NCBI RefSeq assembly: GCF_021165935.1
Contig: NZ_CP088953.1
Span: 2,961,501-3,025,500 of the forward strand
Origin: Microbulbifer elongatus
Lineage (GTDB): Bacteria > Pseudomonadota > Gammaproteobacteria > Pseudomonadales > Cellvibrionaceae
Length of the DNA: 64,000 nt
Direction: 5' to 3'
In this document: positions 63,531 to 64,000 of the stretch, one piece after another
Position numbering within the stretch: position 1 is the stretch's first letter
Layout of the letters: each line of letters starts with the position of its first letter
Notes under the pieces: generated by a model
The model's database searches: none
What the model was told of the DNA's origin: nothing
The model's input: only the letters and a program-made list of their open reading frames with translations
Position numbers and translations under genes: made by a program

Positions 63531-64000
63531 TTAGAGTAATCGGTACAGGCAATCCTTCAGCCCCACTGCCCGCTGATCCATAAACAGGCTTTGCCCCATA
63601 CGCGAGGTGACATAGCCAAAGCCCACTTCCGTTTCCGGGTCCGCAAAGCCTACGCTGCCCCCGGCACCGGGGTGGCCAAAACCACCTTTACCCCCGAAGG
63701 CCAGGTCTTCTGCGGAACCCGCCTTCAGGAAACCGCAGCCGAATGCCACATCCGTCTGCAGGATCGCATCCCGCGCCCGGCTCTGTTCGGTAGTGGCCTC
63801 TGCAAGAATCGTGCGATCCAGTAATTGTGGATCCTCGCTGGCCAGATCTCCGTACACCGCAGCGAGGTCGCGGGCGCTGAAATGCCCATTGGCCGCAGGA
63901 ATCAGTGCATTCCGCCACTGATCGCCGTTGGTCCCCATCATGAGGGTGACGGGGTTGGTGAACGCCGTCGCCACCGGGCCCTGGCGGTCTTCCTTGATGG
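63531..64000 (-). CDS. Serine hydrolase, beta-lactamase/EstA family (C-terminal part)
   Basis: Partial: the frame is open past the window edge, so the N-terminal catalytic S-x-x-K lies outside. The visible 155 or so residues contain N-G-H-F-S-A-R-D-L-A-A-V-Y-G-D-L-A (a helix usual in class C beta-lactamase-like esterases), F-G-H-P-G-A-G-G-S-V-G-F-A-D-P, where H-P-G-A-G-G-S matches the third active-site motif region, and G-F-G-Y-V-T. The family hydrolyses esters or peptides. Substrate and location cannot be judged from the part seen. Confidence 0.85.
   Translation of the reverse strand, partial: IKEDRQGPVATAFTNPVTLMMGTNGDQWRNALIPAANGHFSARDLAAVYGDLASEDPQLLDRTILAEATTEQSRARDAILQTDVAFGCGFLKAGSAEDLAFGGKGGFGHPGAGGSVGFADPETEVGFGYVTSRMGQSLFMDQRAVGLKDCLYRLL

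Overview
The window reads as a chromosomal segment of a marine-type gammaproteobacterium. Supporting signs are the cmoA/cmoB/cmoM, hrpB, rsmJ, slyX, nfuA and tyrR-phhA genes, RND efflux genes, an ectoine hydroxylase, and a secreted GH16 glucanase carrying a CBM6 and a calcium-type beta/gamma-crystallin domain. The gene set and moderately high GC suggest the Cellvibrionales/Microbulbifer neighbourhood; that is inference, since no rRNA or other phylogenetic marker was tested. I saw no tRNA, rRNA, CRISPR array, insertion sequence or prophage. Genes are densely packed, mostly in short operons with 1-4 bp stop/start overlaps.

Layout. 1-1.7 kb: end of a saccharopine-dehydrogenase-like gene followed by DUF2269, DoxX-like and YdeI-like genes. 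1.7-4.7 kb: a sodium/solute symporter divergent from ectoine hydroxylase ectD. 4.7-9.3 kb: tpm, a siderophore-interacting protein with its MarR regulator, and hrpB. 9.5-12.5 kb: secreted GH16 enzyme, nfuA, DJ-1/PfpI protein. 12.7-19.6 kb: metH, DUF2970, an unlisted 44-aa membrane protein, sulfite/nitrite reductase and DUF934 (sulfur assimilation and methionine). 19.6-24.1 kb: cstA, cory-CC-star and ArsA-like ATPase in one operon, then a CaiB/BaiF CoA-transferase. 24.3-29.7 kb: Mpo1-like protein, TyrR-type regulator divergent from phhA across a perfect TyrR box, an Lrp regulator and a large class V PLP enzyme. 29.8-36.5 kb: a CPA2 antiporter and a haem-copper oxidase cluster (ctaG, CopD-like, reversed DUF2231, subunit II, fused subunits I+III, small subunit). 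36.6-42.5 kb: an RND efflux tripartite operon. 42.8-50.5 kb: glutaryl-CoA dehydrogenase, TRIC channel, TAP-type hydrolase, sulfurtransferase, msrA, methyltransferase, porin. 50.5-60.4 kb: DnaJ-like protein, cmoM, DUF599, PreP-like peptidase, cmoA, cmoB, sdaA, rsmJ, STAS-like protein. 60.5-64 kb: small envelope proteins, slyX and the end of a serine hydrolase.

The points most worth following are four. (1) A nearly identical 17-bp palindromic site lies upstream of both the CaiB/BaiF CoA-transferase and glutaryl-CoA dehydrogenase, 18 kb apart, suggesting an unlinked glutarate regulon. (2) The oxidase subunit II has lost most Cu-A ligands while subunit I keeps its haem and Cu-B ligands. (3) A reversed DUF2231 gene is locked inside that oxidase cluster by overlaps at both ends. 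(4) The cstA/cory-CC-star/ArsA operon joins a peptide or pyruvate transporter family to a Get3/ArsA-type ATPase through a small protein ending in Cys-Cys.
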